Assembly (NCBI GenBank): GCA_963924555.1
Contig: OZ004591.1
Location: 1,798,001-1,862,000, forward strand
DNA from: Crambe crambe
Taxonomy: Eukaryota > Porifera > Demospongiae > Poecilosclerida > Crambeidae
Direction of reading: 5' to 3'
DNA: 64,000 bases
Of the stretch, positions 1 to 12,000 are shown piece after piece. The translations under genes and the position numbers were made by a program. Positions within the stretch are counted from its first letter, which is position 1. Each line of letters starts with the position of its first letter. The notes under the pieces are model-generated. The model was not told the DNA's origin, made no database searches, and saw only the letters and a list, made by a program, of their open reading frames with translations.

Positions 1-2827
1 AAGTGTAAAGACCAGCATCGGACAACCGAGATGTTAGAATCCTGACAAAAGACATTCCAGGAGAACTGGTGATTGCTATTCTCTCAGAATCCCTGATAAC
101 AGTGCCATTGAAACGCCAAGTGATCAATGGGATAGGTTCCCCCTTCAACCTTACACAGCAGTGTGACCATTTCACCTTCTACTGGGACTGCCCCAGTTCT
201 ATTCGGATTGGTGATTCTGGGCATGGCTGCCACACAAGTAAAAAAAGATAATAGCATAAAGATTCAGAACTCACTGCAAAAGACTTGACTAATATGGGCC
301 CTATTTACACAAGAGTAATCCCCTGCATCAATTCTCATTACATTTGCTATGTGGATCTATTGAAATAATTGGAGTAATTTCTACTGTGCCACCAATTCTT
401 AACAGCAGACCTGGTCGAAGTTTAGGAAGGTGAATCTCTCAAATCCTGGCGCACCAGGGACAATGGTGTCCGTTATTTGTACAAAAGTGACATTAGGTCG
501 AGGGAAACCCGAAAGTTCACAAGTCACAGTGACATTGCTACCAGATAGCACGCAAGAAGGGTTCATAGGTCCATCAGTTTGACGAGTCAGATTTATCACC
601 TGAACACAAACTGTGCGAGAAAACTTAATATTATTACATATGTACGTATTTTATTATAATAGACTCAAACCCAGACCCTTCAAAAATTAATAGGACTGAT
701 TATTTACATACCGTAATCGTATAAATTTTCGATGGGGTTTTATTTTCGTTTTTTTCGTAGTCGATCAGAATCCTCGAAAATAATAAACGAAGTCTTAGTA
801 CTATGACGTCATATATGACGACGATGCGCATGCGTGTGCGATGCGATATCGATAGCAGCTGGAAAAAAACCTGGAGCAGATAGTCCGTGAGACGAAAGTA
901 TCATGCTTCATTACCGGGATCATGGCCGTTACCTGTCTCTCTTCTACAACGAAGCGTCTCGCCTTCCGTAGCAGTCTAGATTTTAGTCTGGCGTCGCCAG
1001 CCTAGCCTTCTTTTGGGGGGACTATCTAGATTTTTCTGTAGTAGCCACGAATATAGCCATCATCACTCGGCCCCAGCAGCAGGCAATGATATAGCTATTA
1101 TGCGCATGCATTATTTTCCATGTGCTTGCTACGAAAATTAGACCTGCGGAAATTTTTTATTATAGGAACAGCTCCGGAAATCACGAAATTTTAAACCTCC
1201 GAAAATTTATACGATTACTACATATTAACTTTTTACTTACCTGGAACAGTAACAGAAAGTTGTGGGAGATTAACAGAGCCAGCCAAGTTATTGAATGTGG
1301 CAAAGTAGTTTCCAGAGGTGGCAGAAGTAAGGTTTGCAATAGTGAGGGTGAAATTGAAAGGTGGAAGTGCACTGGAGTCGGCACATGGATTTGAGACAGA
1401 GAAGGTTGTGTCGTTTGCTATGTTTGTTCCATTGAGATACCATTGCACTGAGGGACAGGGGTCAGAGTCTAATGTAGCTCTGATCACCTTGTTGACTGGG
1501 ACTAACGATGAGGGTACCCACAAATTGGTCGTTACTAGTTGAAGGGTTGGATTGGCTGAGTGGCCGGACAGTAGGAGCATGCAGCTAGATGGAATAGCAG
1601 TAGCATGTATAGCATGCAGAGTTTTAAGATTGAGTAGTCAATTACTCACATGGCTACCTGACTTCCAAGATCCATGCCCTTGAATCCATTCCTTTATTAT
1701 TTATTGAAAAACACTGGTATATACCAGTGTGGGTTGTCTGCGGGGCTGAGATAGTCAACTGGTTCCCCATTGCACTGGCTCCACTGGGCAATGTAACTCG
1801 TCCATTGTAGTACCAGGTCACTGAAGGGGGAGGGATGCCCTCCACAACACAGGTATAGCTCACACTCCCTCCACCCACAAGTCGATCCCGATCATTTATA
1901 ACAGCATCAGTAGGAGATGTAATACGTGCTGGCTCTGTATGTGATTTCACAATGTACAAGTCCATCGATACTTTATGGCTAGAAATAATTTATACTACTT
2001 ACGAATGACAAGGAGTGTTCCACTTCTCCTTAGTGATTCAGAAACCCCATTCACATTACAGTCGATGGTGAACATTGTGTCACTTCCTGTTGGTGCAGGC
2101 ACACTGTCTTTAATACCCACTAAACGATTTGTGATACTAACAGTCAATGAAGGTTTAGCTGGAAGTCTACAATCCAGTGATAATGTAGCAAACGTGGAAA
2201 TAGCCTCATGGAAACTTGCAGCATATACGAAAGAAATACGAGCACAGTTATATCTCCAATCTGCTTATACTCAATAAGACCATTTGGTGATGGAAGAGTT
2301 GCATTAAGTATGTACGTTGTAGGGGCTACCACTGGATCAGTTTGGCCACTAACCATTGCTTCACAATGATACTCTCCCATCAACTGAGCTGCTGTTAGTT
2401 CACGTATGAACAAATAGCGACCTCTTTCCAAATATAAAATTGCATTTTGTGCTTCCACTGGATCAATCCTACTTCTAGTATTACTGAACTATCTTATTGT
2501 GGGGGGAAGGATGCTGGGCAGAAAGTCACACTCCAGTGCCACTGATTGATTCACGAATGCAGGCACTGGTACCGTCCGTGACACTGTGTTGTGAAATATA
2601 AGCAATGCTTACGTGGCCATCCTCAACATAACATCAGGCCACACAATATGCTTGTATCACAAGATTGCTAGATGATAATGAACTTTGCACTATGACCTCC
2701 CATTTCACTCTTGGACACAACTAACCAGTGTAAAGGCTTATCAATGGAGGCCTAGATGTACTGTCATGAAGTTCATAGTTTGAATTGATCGGTGTAGCTA
2801 TTCAGCTAGTTTCTAATCAGCACTCAC

Positions 2828-5001
2828 ATGAATAAAATACACTGACATTCCTGCTCCTGATAGTGGCAGTTGAGTTATCAGTTCAGAAGATATTGGTGGC
2901 TTCACAGTGAAAGGGGACACCTGTCCGAAAAGCCGTTTCATTGGTCACGTTAGCCACCAAGGTTCCATCAGCAGTCACAGCAAAATTATCAGTCAGTTCG
3001 GTCTCTTCTCTGAACCATTTTACAGTGGGGGTAGGAGTCCCAGTTACTCCACATGGAAGGACCAAGTTGCCCATCACGCCACCAGAACTCTCAAGTGCAG
3101 CAGTAACTACCGTTCTATTTTCCGATGGTTCCATTGTAAAACTAGGAGGTGTCCCAATAACTGTTGCAAATAGAAAGGAAAACATGAGAATATGCAGCCA
3201 CCCTTTGTGGCGATAAGTAAGTCAAGAGAACAAAACTTCCAGGCTAAAATGGAGGGATACTGGAGGGAAAACTGGAAAAAAAGGAGGGATATTGTAATAA
3301 TGGATATTGGGAAGGCACTGGAGTGAACCAGCCATTTTTTGTTTACTTGTAACAAATTTTTGTGGCATACCTACCCATTATTCTAATGATATAGTAAACA
3401 GTTGTCTGGCAGATGACTTAATATTAACACCTGGTATTACTTTCATAATGAATGTGAATGTGATGATCCTGCAGTAAGGTACTAGCTATTTTCATATGGG
3501 GTGTAGCATAATTACTATTGATTAGTATAACAACTCTCTTTTGTAATTTTGAAAAAAAAAAAAAATTATTATAGTCTTCCAATGCTTCACTATTAAAAGA
3601 GCTACTCTAAAAATTCTCTCTACAACAGCTGAAGAAGGCTTTACTTTTTGTATGCTGCTACGGTCTACCCAGCTTTCTCTTTTCGCATACACATGATCAT
3701 TCCAGTGCCATGTGCCTTGTGTTGATGTGCATGTTGTTTTTGAGCATAATTTAATCATTTACGTTACAGAATTTAAAGTGGAACAGAGAAACATTGCTGG
3801 AATAGAAGACCCTATGACTCAAACAGCCAGTGATCCATGGAATTATACAGTAACCAGCTTTCTGATGTCAATGATTTTTTAATAGTAAGAGGACAATCTC
3901 TCTCACCAATGGTTATTTACTCTATTCCCTATAGAAAATAGTATGTAGCTTCAGAGCAGCAAGCAGACAACCAACAAACATAAAAACTTATTTCATATAT
4001 GCTTCCTCTATTAGTACCTACTTTCAATAGAATCTTAAATTCTTAATTACAATCTAGGAACTTATGCTTCCAAAAAAAACTCGCAAATAAATTTGGAAAA
4101 GTTCCATCTTTGAGGTCATCCCCATTCAAAACAGGTATTTCAAAAAAAAAGTGTTGAACTCAGCTGAAACCACAGTAATAATTTAACCCTCAGCACATGT
4201 GCAAAGGTTATGTAGTAATCCTTTTCACTTTGCACATGCAGTCATGTATAATTGTCTCCTACAATGACATAAATAGTTGAATGAAATCTGGGGGTAGTCT
4301 CAGGCTGGCTCGCGAGACTAATCTGGGGGAGCCAAAACCATAAGTCTAAAAATCTGGGGGGCCCCCTGTTCCCTCCACCTATGGACAGACAGATAAACAT
4401 TTTCAACTCTATTTTGACTCTTGTTTTTTAATTAAAATTGTCGGGTATGCATGGTGCATTGGGGGTTTGGGGTTGGCCCCCCCCCCCCCTCTCCCAGGTA
4501 AATTTATGCAAAATAATTGCCTTTTAATTTTGCATGCATGTCTAGCCTGCATGAGACTGGTGAAGCCACGCCTATCCCCAATGCGCATGCTCACTCGTTT
4601 ACACACCCACTCTCACTGATTTTTGCATATCGAGCAGTCTAAGCATATCGCCCACGCTCATTACAGTGATTGCAGGTTGCTTGACACTAGTACGTCAGCC
4701 ACCGAGGTCACATGGACCAATCAGATTTGCAGGCAATGATGTCAGCATGAATCTGATTGGTCCATGTGACCTTGCTGACTGAAGTACTAGTGTCAAGCAA
4801 CCTGCAATCCACTGTAAACATCACGCTGCTTGTGACGTCACTCACGTGACTTAGATGATAAATCACATGCGTATTAAGAATAATTCTTTTGGGACACTCA
4901 CATTCAGTGCTGTGGAGCTCTATAAACTGAAATACGATGTCCGATTATAGGTGGTGTCTTTATTGGCAACCCGATAGCTACTAGCTAGCAGTGAACTCAC
5001 T
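2828..5001 (-). other. First intron and Ig1 exon region of the pseudogene
   Basis: Noncoding except for Ig1 (3160-2828). The intron carries a 151-base TA-flanked MITE (4664-4814), a C-run near 4480 and a small TAGTCTC / GAGACTA hairpin near 4287-4312. The inverted counterpart is 48396-50652. Confidence 0.6.
4664..4814. mobile_element. TA-flanked foldback MITE, Tc1/mariner-like
   Basis: 151 bases, almost a perfect inverted repeat, with ends CAGTG(G)ATTGCAGGTTGC and a TA duplication on each side. The paralogous sequence at 36205-36262 has the same flanks with a single TA and no element, a clean empty site. TA target and CAGT ends fit the Tc1/mariner group; it has no coding capacity. Confidence 0.75.
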
Positions 5002-5421
5002 CTCGTGTCCAGCGAAGGATGGTTCTGGTCCTAATAATAGTAAGGACATTAGAAGTACTGCAAAGATACTGCCCATGGTAAAAAATACCTCCTGCTTAAA
5101 GTTATCTTTGGAGAAGCACTTAGTGTGCAGCACTAAGAATGAACTACCGGTATATGACGTTATCAATAGCGAATTAATTTTGCACGCATGTATATATATA
5201 TTGACACACCATTCCATAACTCACAAAAAAAAAACACTCCATCATTCCATATCAGCCCAAAATGTTTTATTAAATCAGGCTCAAGTTAGAGTAGTACAAC
5301 TACAACAAAAATAACAAATATTACTATACTTTGGAGTATGCTATAATACTTGTCTCATTGTGCTGCCTATGCAAAATGTGCATGTATGATAGTGCAGACA
5401 AAAGAAATAGGGCTACAGCTA

Positions 5422-6066
5422 TTAGTTACACTGAGAATAAGTATAGTCACCATGTGATGAATCAGACTGCTGATCACTAGCAGGTGCAGGTCTTTGTTTG
5501 TAGGCAGAGTTTTGAGAGAGAATGCAATCACCATGTGATGAATCAACTTCTTGACCACTAGCAGGTCCACCACCAGATGGCACTGTCTCGTATAAATCAA
5601 GACTTTCAGCTCTGAAAAAAGTAGCAAAATTAAATGCACTCTTTTATTCTTTAATTCATTTATCAAATGCAGTTCTCTGACTAACTATAGAGAGCAATCA
5701 GTAGCAATTTCCTAAATGTAAGATAGGTAACACTATATACCATTATATGCATGCGCATGCATGCACACTGCCTCTATAGCTATAGTCAGACACCTCAACC
5801 AAAGAAATACCATGGTTTTAATCTTCACTGTGCTCAGACTCTAAGGCCTATGAAGGTATTAGATTCCTAGGCTTCAGTGTCTAGAAGAGTGACTCACTTT
5901 TCTGATACTCTTGATGCGATGTTTCTCCTGTAGAGTACTGCTAGGACTACAATTACAAAGAATTGCACTATGATCACCACTGACATGGCCACTGTGATTC
6001 CAGTGACAGCTCCAACAGTAAACATTCTGCCACTTGTTCCTATACATATCATAATCAAATCCATAG
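5422..6066 (-). CDS. Membrane-helix exon and cytoplasmic tail exon of an Ig receptor
   Basis: Exon 6066-5898 encodes a short stalk (GTSGRMFTV), one hydrophobic helix (VTGITVAMSVVIIVQFFVIV then VLAVLY) and a basic stop-transfer RRN. Exon 5611-5422 encodes about 62 tail residues containing LDLYETV, NSAYKQ and DYTYSQCN, then TAA. The tail holds an internal duplication (two copies of SSHGD, each after a PAS-rich stretch). YETV fits a YxxV phosphotyrosine-type motif, but residue -2 is Asp, so it is not a canonical ITIM. The AG used by the copy at 53379 is lost here; the next AG upstream (ATTATTATTAG) adds seven codons in frame. The exon pair lies just past the 3' side of an 18.7 kb insertion and fits the Ig block at 24795-27447 by strand and phase. 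It could alternatively be all that remains of a separate gene. Confidence 0.68.
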
Positions 6067-9000
6067 CTAATAATAATGACAGCAAGAAATTTCAGGAGAC
6101 ATGGTGAGACTCCTTGTGCAATTGCTTACATGGTATAGCCATATACCCATAGCTGAACTCTATACCTTAAGACTATAGCTAGCTTTTATTGCACATAGCT
6201 AGGCATTTTTTTTTTGTTTTTTTTTTGTTTTTTTCCAAGACTCGACCGCATACTAAGTAGAAAAAAAACAGGCAATAAGTCTTTAATGTTGTTCACATTC
6301 TCTGGACCAGATAAACCATACACATGTTAACAACTCCCCGCACATGAGGGGAGTGTAGCTGTGGAGGGTGTACAGGATCCTGGCCATAACTAAATCACTA
6401 TTGAGGCCTATGATAGCACTTTGCACCCCTTGTAAGACACACCCCCACAACCGTGCCCCCAATCAAAATCTCTGGAGGTATAGCTAATTGCCCCTGAGCA
6501 CCATCACATTTTTCAGGGTACCATGTTACTTGGAGGAAGTGTCACAGGAAGGAACCAGGCAACTAGCCTGTACCTTCCCTCCAAGGACGTAGGATAATAG
6601 GTAACTTTAATACAAAACCAAATAGGATATTATACAAAAAGATATAATAAGTGACAAGACTGAGTAAGTACAACATAGAGGTGACATAATTCTTACTGGG
6701 CTGACTGGGAGACCAACATTTTTGAGAACTTTGCCAACTGAGCCTCACGTACAACTGATAAGCCTCACTCTTCCAGCGACCCAACATTTTAATGTGGACA
6801 TCAGAGATCCCAGCATCCTTTGCTGATGTGGCCATACCTATCCTAAAACTATGAGTAGAATACCCTCTGCTATCGATCTTAGCTTGCTGCAAACATTCAG
6901 CCACCATACGTAGCTGCAAATCAAGTACGAGTAAGGAATGATCCTCCCTCAAGGATAAAAAGAGGCCCTTGGTTGCGCCCCCCTGATCATTAGGTAAGAC
7001 ACCATGGCTGCAACTGGGCATATTTCTTCACCTGTTTTACCCAAATAGATATGAACACCCTGCCTGAATGGGTCTGTCTTGGATTGTTTGATGTGGATTG
7101 AATAACTGAGGGATTCACCTTATCATCTATCAATGTCCTCCAATGACAAGTGATGGGTGCTCGAGTCAAATTCTCTTTGAGATGGCACTATGAATTCACC
7201 ACACCTCAAAAACCCGAAGAAAGCTAAACAGCAGGCCGCCCAAAGTAAGGTGTTGTTATACTCTCCAGAATGGCCCTTCACAATTTCATGGATCCTGGCC
7301 AAAATATCTACTGTTATAGGTAGCCTTGTCCGCTTATTATTTTTTGCTGCATCCTCTTTTTTGATACCCCTTAGGACTTGATCCACCCTAGGCGTAAGCT
7401 GTTCAGAGAAAAACTTATGAAAACCTGCAGAAATGTGCAAATTGCGCACTGCTGATAGGTAAACTTTGATTGATGCATATGATACTCCGTCCTGGGCTAA
7501 ATAACTAATAAATGTGAGTAAGATATCTTCCGTAGTTGGGGAGTGCTTGTTGATTTGTGGAATTGCAAAATGTTAAATACCGTTTCTGCCCTGCTTGATA
7601 AGATTTTTGGGTTGAGGGAGCAAGACCCTGTTGATAGCTAATAGTGCTGAACAGCTGAGTGAAGGCTGGAGATGTCCAGTCTGGGCCTGTCATCGATACT
7701 ATCTCCAACAATTCGACTGGCAAGGGGGTTGGCAGTAGATCCACCTGCGGATTACAATGGAAAAAATGAGACATCTGATTCCTAGAAAGCTGGTCAGCTG
7801 TACTATTAAGCGACCCTGGGAGATGTTCAGCCTTCACTGTGATGTCAAAGCGTGCCACAAAAAACCACAAGGAACGGAGCAGATGCATGACCAGTGACTC
7901 CTTTGCTGACCCTTTTTGTATAGCTGCTACTACACTAGAGTTGTCACATTGGAAAAGAACTCTCTTGCGTGACATGCAAGGACCCCATACCGCACAGCTC
8001 AATACAATAGGACCTAGCTCCTTGGCCATTATGGCAATTAGACTCCATTCGCTGGGCCATTTCCATTGAAACCATCTGCCCTCAAAGAATGCAGCACATC
8101 CCCATGAGCCAGAAGCATCAGTTTGTATCACCAAATCAGCCCCTTCCCCTGCTGACACCACTTGAATAAAACTAATGCCATTCCATGACAAAAGAAAAGT
8201 ATGCCACCACAATAAGTCAGACCGAAATTCTTTGTTCAACCTTGTGAAATGGTCCAACTCCTTCACTTTTGCCACTGTCATGAACATTCTTCGAACAAAC
8301 GACCTCCCTGGGCGAACTACTTTGGCAGCATGTTGCAACAAACCGACCAAGGAAAGAATCTCACGTTTGGTGGCATTTTTCTTAGAAAGCCAACTCGCCA
8401 CCAACTCCTGAACCTTTATCAGCTTGACAGGAGGCAAACGGGCCTCCATCTGCCTTGAATCCAACTGAATACCCAGGAATACTAATGATGTTGTTGGGCC
8501 TTCTACTTTCTCCACTGCCAAAGGAATACCCAGCACCTTACAGACCTGCATGGATCAAGATATCCAAGTTGTGACCACAGACGAATGAATCAGGTGGGCC
8601 TAACATGAAGAAATCATCCAAATAGTGCAAAAGGTTAGTGACCCCCTGATCCTTAGCCACCCACTCAAGAAGATCAGCCAAAATATTGAATAGCTTGGGT
8701 GCTGAAGGCAGCCTGAAGGGTAGACAAGAATCCACAAAAACTTGACCCTTCCATTGCATGGCTAGCAAAATTAATGCCTATCTGCGGTATTAGCCTAAAG
8801 GCATTCCTGATATCAATTTTTGCCATTAAAGAACCCGGACCCGAAGCCACTAGCTGATTAATTGCGTCATCAACCCTGACATAAGTCATAGAGTAGAGTG
8901 CCTTTGGTATATCATCATTCACACTTCTCTGCTGCGGATGTGACAAATCAATTATAAGTCTCCATTTGTTAGGCTTGCCAGACTTTGGGATGACTCCAAA

Positions 9001-12000
9001 ACGACTGACATGGACCGGTGGAGATATCTCAAGTGGGAATGGACCAAGTACTCGACCATCCCTCCTCTCCTTAGCCAAATATTCCTCCACCACTTCTGGA
9101 TGTGCCAAAGCTGAACACATATTTTGCCTTGCTGTTGACAAATGTGTCGATAATGTCCTGTAGCCAACCCTAAACCCTTGTGCCATTCCCTGTAAGAAAA
9201 AGTTCGCTAGTGATCCGTCAGGATAACTCAATAACACCTGCCGCCACACAGAGAGGTTAAGAGGGGTCACGATTGGACAAGCCTTTAATGGCACCCGAAT
9301 TCTAGCTGGTTCAGACTGCACCCACCGAGTCCACTGGTCCAGCCAACACTGTATAAGTAGGCAAGGGAACTGAAATCCCATCATCATTAGGCAACATCTC
9401 CTCAATAGGCATTTGCACATCCACCCCCAATGAAGACTCTATACCTGCATGCGCACAAGTACAACAAGCAGTAAACACTTAAATAAGATCAGCATGATTT
9501 TCCCTACCATTAATATCAGAGAGCGCAGTAGCGCTCTCTATGTAGGGATGACCTATGACCCTCCATAAGACTAATACATAATGAAGTTGGATTTTCTCAA
9601 AAAGCAGTAAGTTGTAGCTGCTATGACTGCTTACCTTGCATTTTATACATATTCTTATCATGCAGGAGAATTTTGAAGGCTGAAACACTCAACACGGAAG
9701 AGCAATAAAAGCATGCATATTCATGATTTCTTATTCTTCATGTTCTTAATCATCATATTCTTCATAATAATGGCACGATCTGGAGAAAAATTGGGCCACG
9801 TTATGGGTATGTTCTATATATGAATATGTAGCATTTTACCAGTGTGGCATCGGTTGAGCCTCTAGTTCACTCAGAAAAAAAGCCGTTCTCTTAATACAGG
9901 GACAATACAACAAAGAAATTAAACATAACGCGCATGCGTAACAAACGATTTGTTGCCATTGCTTTCGTTTCTAAATAATGCACAATAATTATTGTCAACT
10001 CATTGGCAGCTTATGAGCACCAGTACCATTCACGCTGTTCTTACAGCTCTAGCTAATAGCTAGCTAGGATAACTTATCTCAGAGCTAGCTGCATTATTCT
10101 GTTCTATCTATGTATGCTTTTTGCTTCGATGAGGGCTGATCGCAGCTCAGCTAGTTAAATCGCCCAGCATTGCAACATAAGAGCTATGAATTTCATGAAA
10201 CAAGAATAGCTAGTTACCTAGTTGCCTCCTTCCCCCTACCACTCTATGAACTATCAGCATAATAAATAAGGAAAAAACAAACTATGTTAACTACTTCCTA
10301 TAAGAAATCAAAAAATCATAATCATAGATGCAGCACTAATGAATGACCTCCTGCAAAAGAATTTGATTTAAAAAAATTAAAAGAAATAAGTAAAGAAAAA
10401 AATATTAATGAAGGTCATGTAGGGATGACCATTTAACTGGTCAAAAAAGAGTTGGAACAAGAGCTGAATAGAGCAAGGATGAAGTCAAATCCGGGTGCAG
10501 TCACTCTTCATTATTAGGATAAATGTTTTTTTCTTTACTTGTTATATTACAAGTGAATGCAAAAATTTCTTAGAAATAAAAATGTGAAGTAGGGATGGCC
10601 CCAAATTTAGTACATAGCTATTACAACTGCAGCTTCATTATGAAACCAAGTTATATGCCCCAAAAATCTAGCTACACTGATGGGAGTGAAGTAGGAATAG
10701 TATCTCGTACTTGGTGATGGGTAAGGGATTACTTCACTAAGTTCACTCTCTTGCATGCAGTTATAGTACATATTCCAGCTAGATTTTGGGGCCATAGCTA
10801 CTGCTTTGATGTTGCAGTGCAGCTAGATTTTTGGGGCATATAACTTGGTTTCATAATGAAGCTGCAGTTGTAATAGCTATGTACTAAATTTGGGGCCATC
10901 CCTACTTCACATTTTTATTTCTAAGAAATTTTTGCATTCACTTGTTTCCATTCTTTTTCTTTGTGATTATGAAAATTGATAGATATTTAAGGTATAATGC
11001 TCCCTTGAACCAAATAGCTATATATTGATTTAATGATCAAATTTTGTAGTATTTCATTCTGCACCTTGAAGGATGATCATCTGCAGTGTAATGGAGTACC
11101 GAAAGGAGTGAACATTTTTAAGTGCAACAGCATTAGCTAATTATTACGTATGTGATCACTGAAATAATTATTGAGATGGTACGTATGTCTTGCTTGAGGG
11201 AGGAGAGTATGTGGGATGAGTTTATGCAGTGGCTGTGCATATTTGGTGTAGTGATTATAATTATAGTGGATGCCATCAAATGGCCACACCCCTGTGCAGG
11301 TGTATCATGAGGAGAAATGTGCTAATTTTTAGTGGCCCCGCCCCTTTTATGAGGTAATATCGCGATGTTTATTGCAATAATAAATTTAATCAGTCAGTTC
11401 TGCAAATGTATAAAGCAATTGGTATAATGAACTGAAATACTGAAATGCCAGGTTTACGCTTGCCTGGCGCCTTGAGATATTTTTCTGTTTCATGGGATAA
11501 TTGAGATGAAAGAGTAATGAGTTTTTGTAATGTTGCTGTTTGACTTACCTGCATCCACTTTCTAAGTATGGTAGTGGAAGTGCACTGGAAAAGAGAAGTA
11601 GCTGAGCTATGTATATGTAGGTGGAATAAGTGATTGTAATAATTATTTTGACTTACACGATCCACGCCAATAATTCAATTCTGCAATTTCATAAAGTGAT
11701 GAAATACGTAGTTAGTATCATAGGTATTCCATACTCACGAGGGAAGGGCATGAATCGTTGCCTCCTCCTCCCCCTCCTACCCCCTCAGTAGGGGGGGGGG
11801 GGGGGGGGGGGGGGAAGGGATATGGCAAAGGCACTGGATTGAGTAGAGTAACAGTGTTACATTTGGTGATGTGTGCAGATACCTGCATTACCAGTGGAAG
11901 GGGGAGGGTTTGTTATGTGCTCTTCAGAAATTCAAGTAAGAATAATTTGAGTATGTAATACAGTATTACCGCTCCAAGTTGGGGGAGGGGGGGGCAGGTG

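Larger units (their letters stand above)
1..5076 (-). pseudogene. Tandem Ig receptor pseudogene (continues past the left edge)
   Basis: Exon remnants: signal peptide 5076-5001, Ig1 3160-2828, Ig2/3 about 2590-2003, Ig4 1934-1650, Ig5 1584-1241, Ig6 610-411 and 356-275, Ig7 from 226 leftward. The signal peptide is intact, but decay is clear. Against the open copy at 24795-27447 it has a 10-base deletion in the Ig2/3 exon (near 2247), TAG replacing CAG at the end of Ig4, a 4-base insertion plus an 8-base loss in Ig5, and one extra base in Ig7; all four are shared with the copy at 48321-53526. Private changes are TGA for GGA near the end of Ig1 and loss of the Ig2 acceptor. It lies head-to-tail downstream of the proposed intact gene. 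A truncated or rescued transcript cannot be excluded. Confidence 0.75.
1..5170. repeat. Inverted duplication A, left arm
   Basis: Reads as the reverse complement of 48276-53060 throughout introns and exons, including the small MITE at 4664-4814. Shared disabling mutations place the duplication after gene decay began. Confidence 0.85.
6560..9480 (-). mobile_element. Fossil tyrosine-recombinase (DIRS/Ngaro-type) retroelement
   Basis: Minus-strand order is reverse transcriptase, RNase H, then a tyrosine recombinase instead of an integrase, which defines the YR retroelement group. Visible marks are HYLDDF (RT active site), QTDAS (RNase H), and HSFR with GRWKSEAYQLY (recombinase). No ORF1 is adjacent and no terminal repeats were recognised. 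It is broken, with a few interruptions across pol. It lies inside the proposed 18.7 kb intron. Confidence 0.8.

Noticed and set aside
7839-8458. Plus-strand frames of 69-78 codons
   Set aside because: Shadows of the YR retroelement pol on the minus strand.
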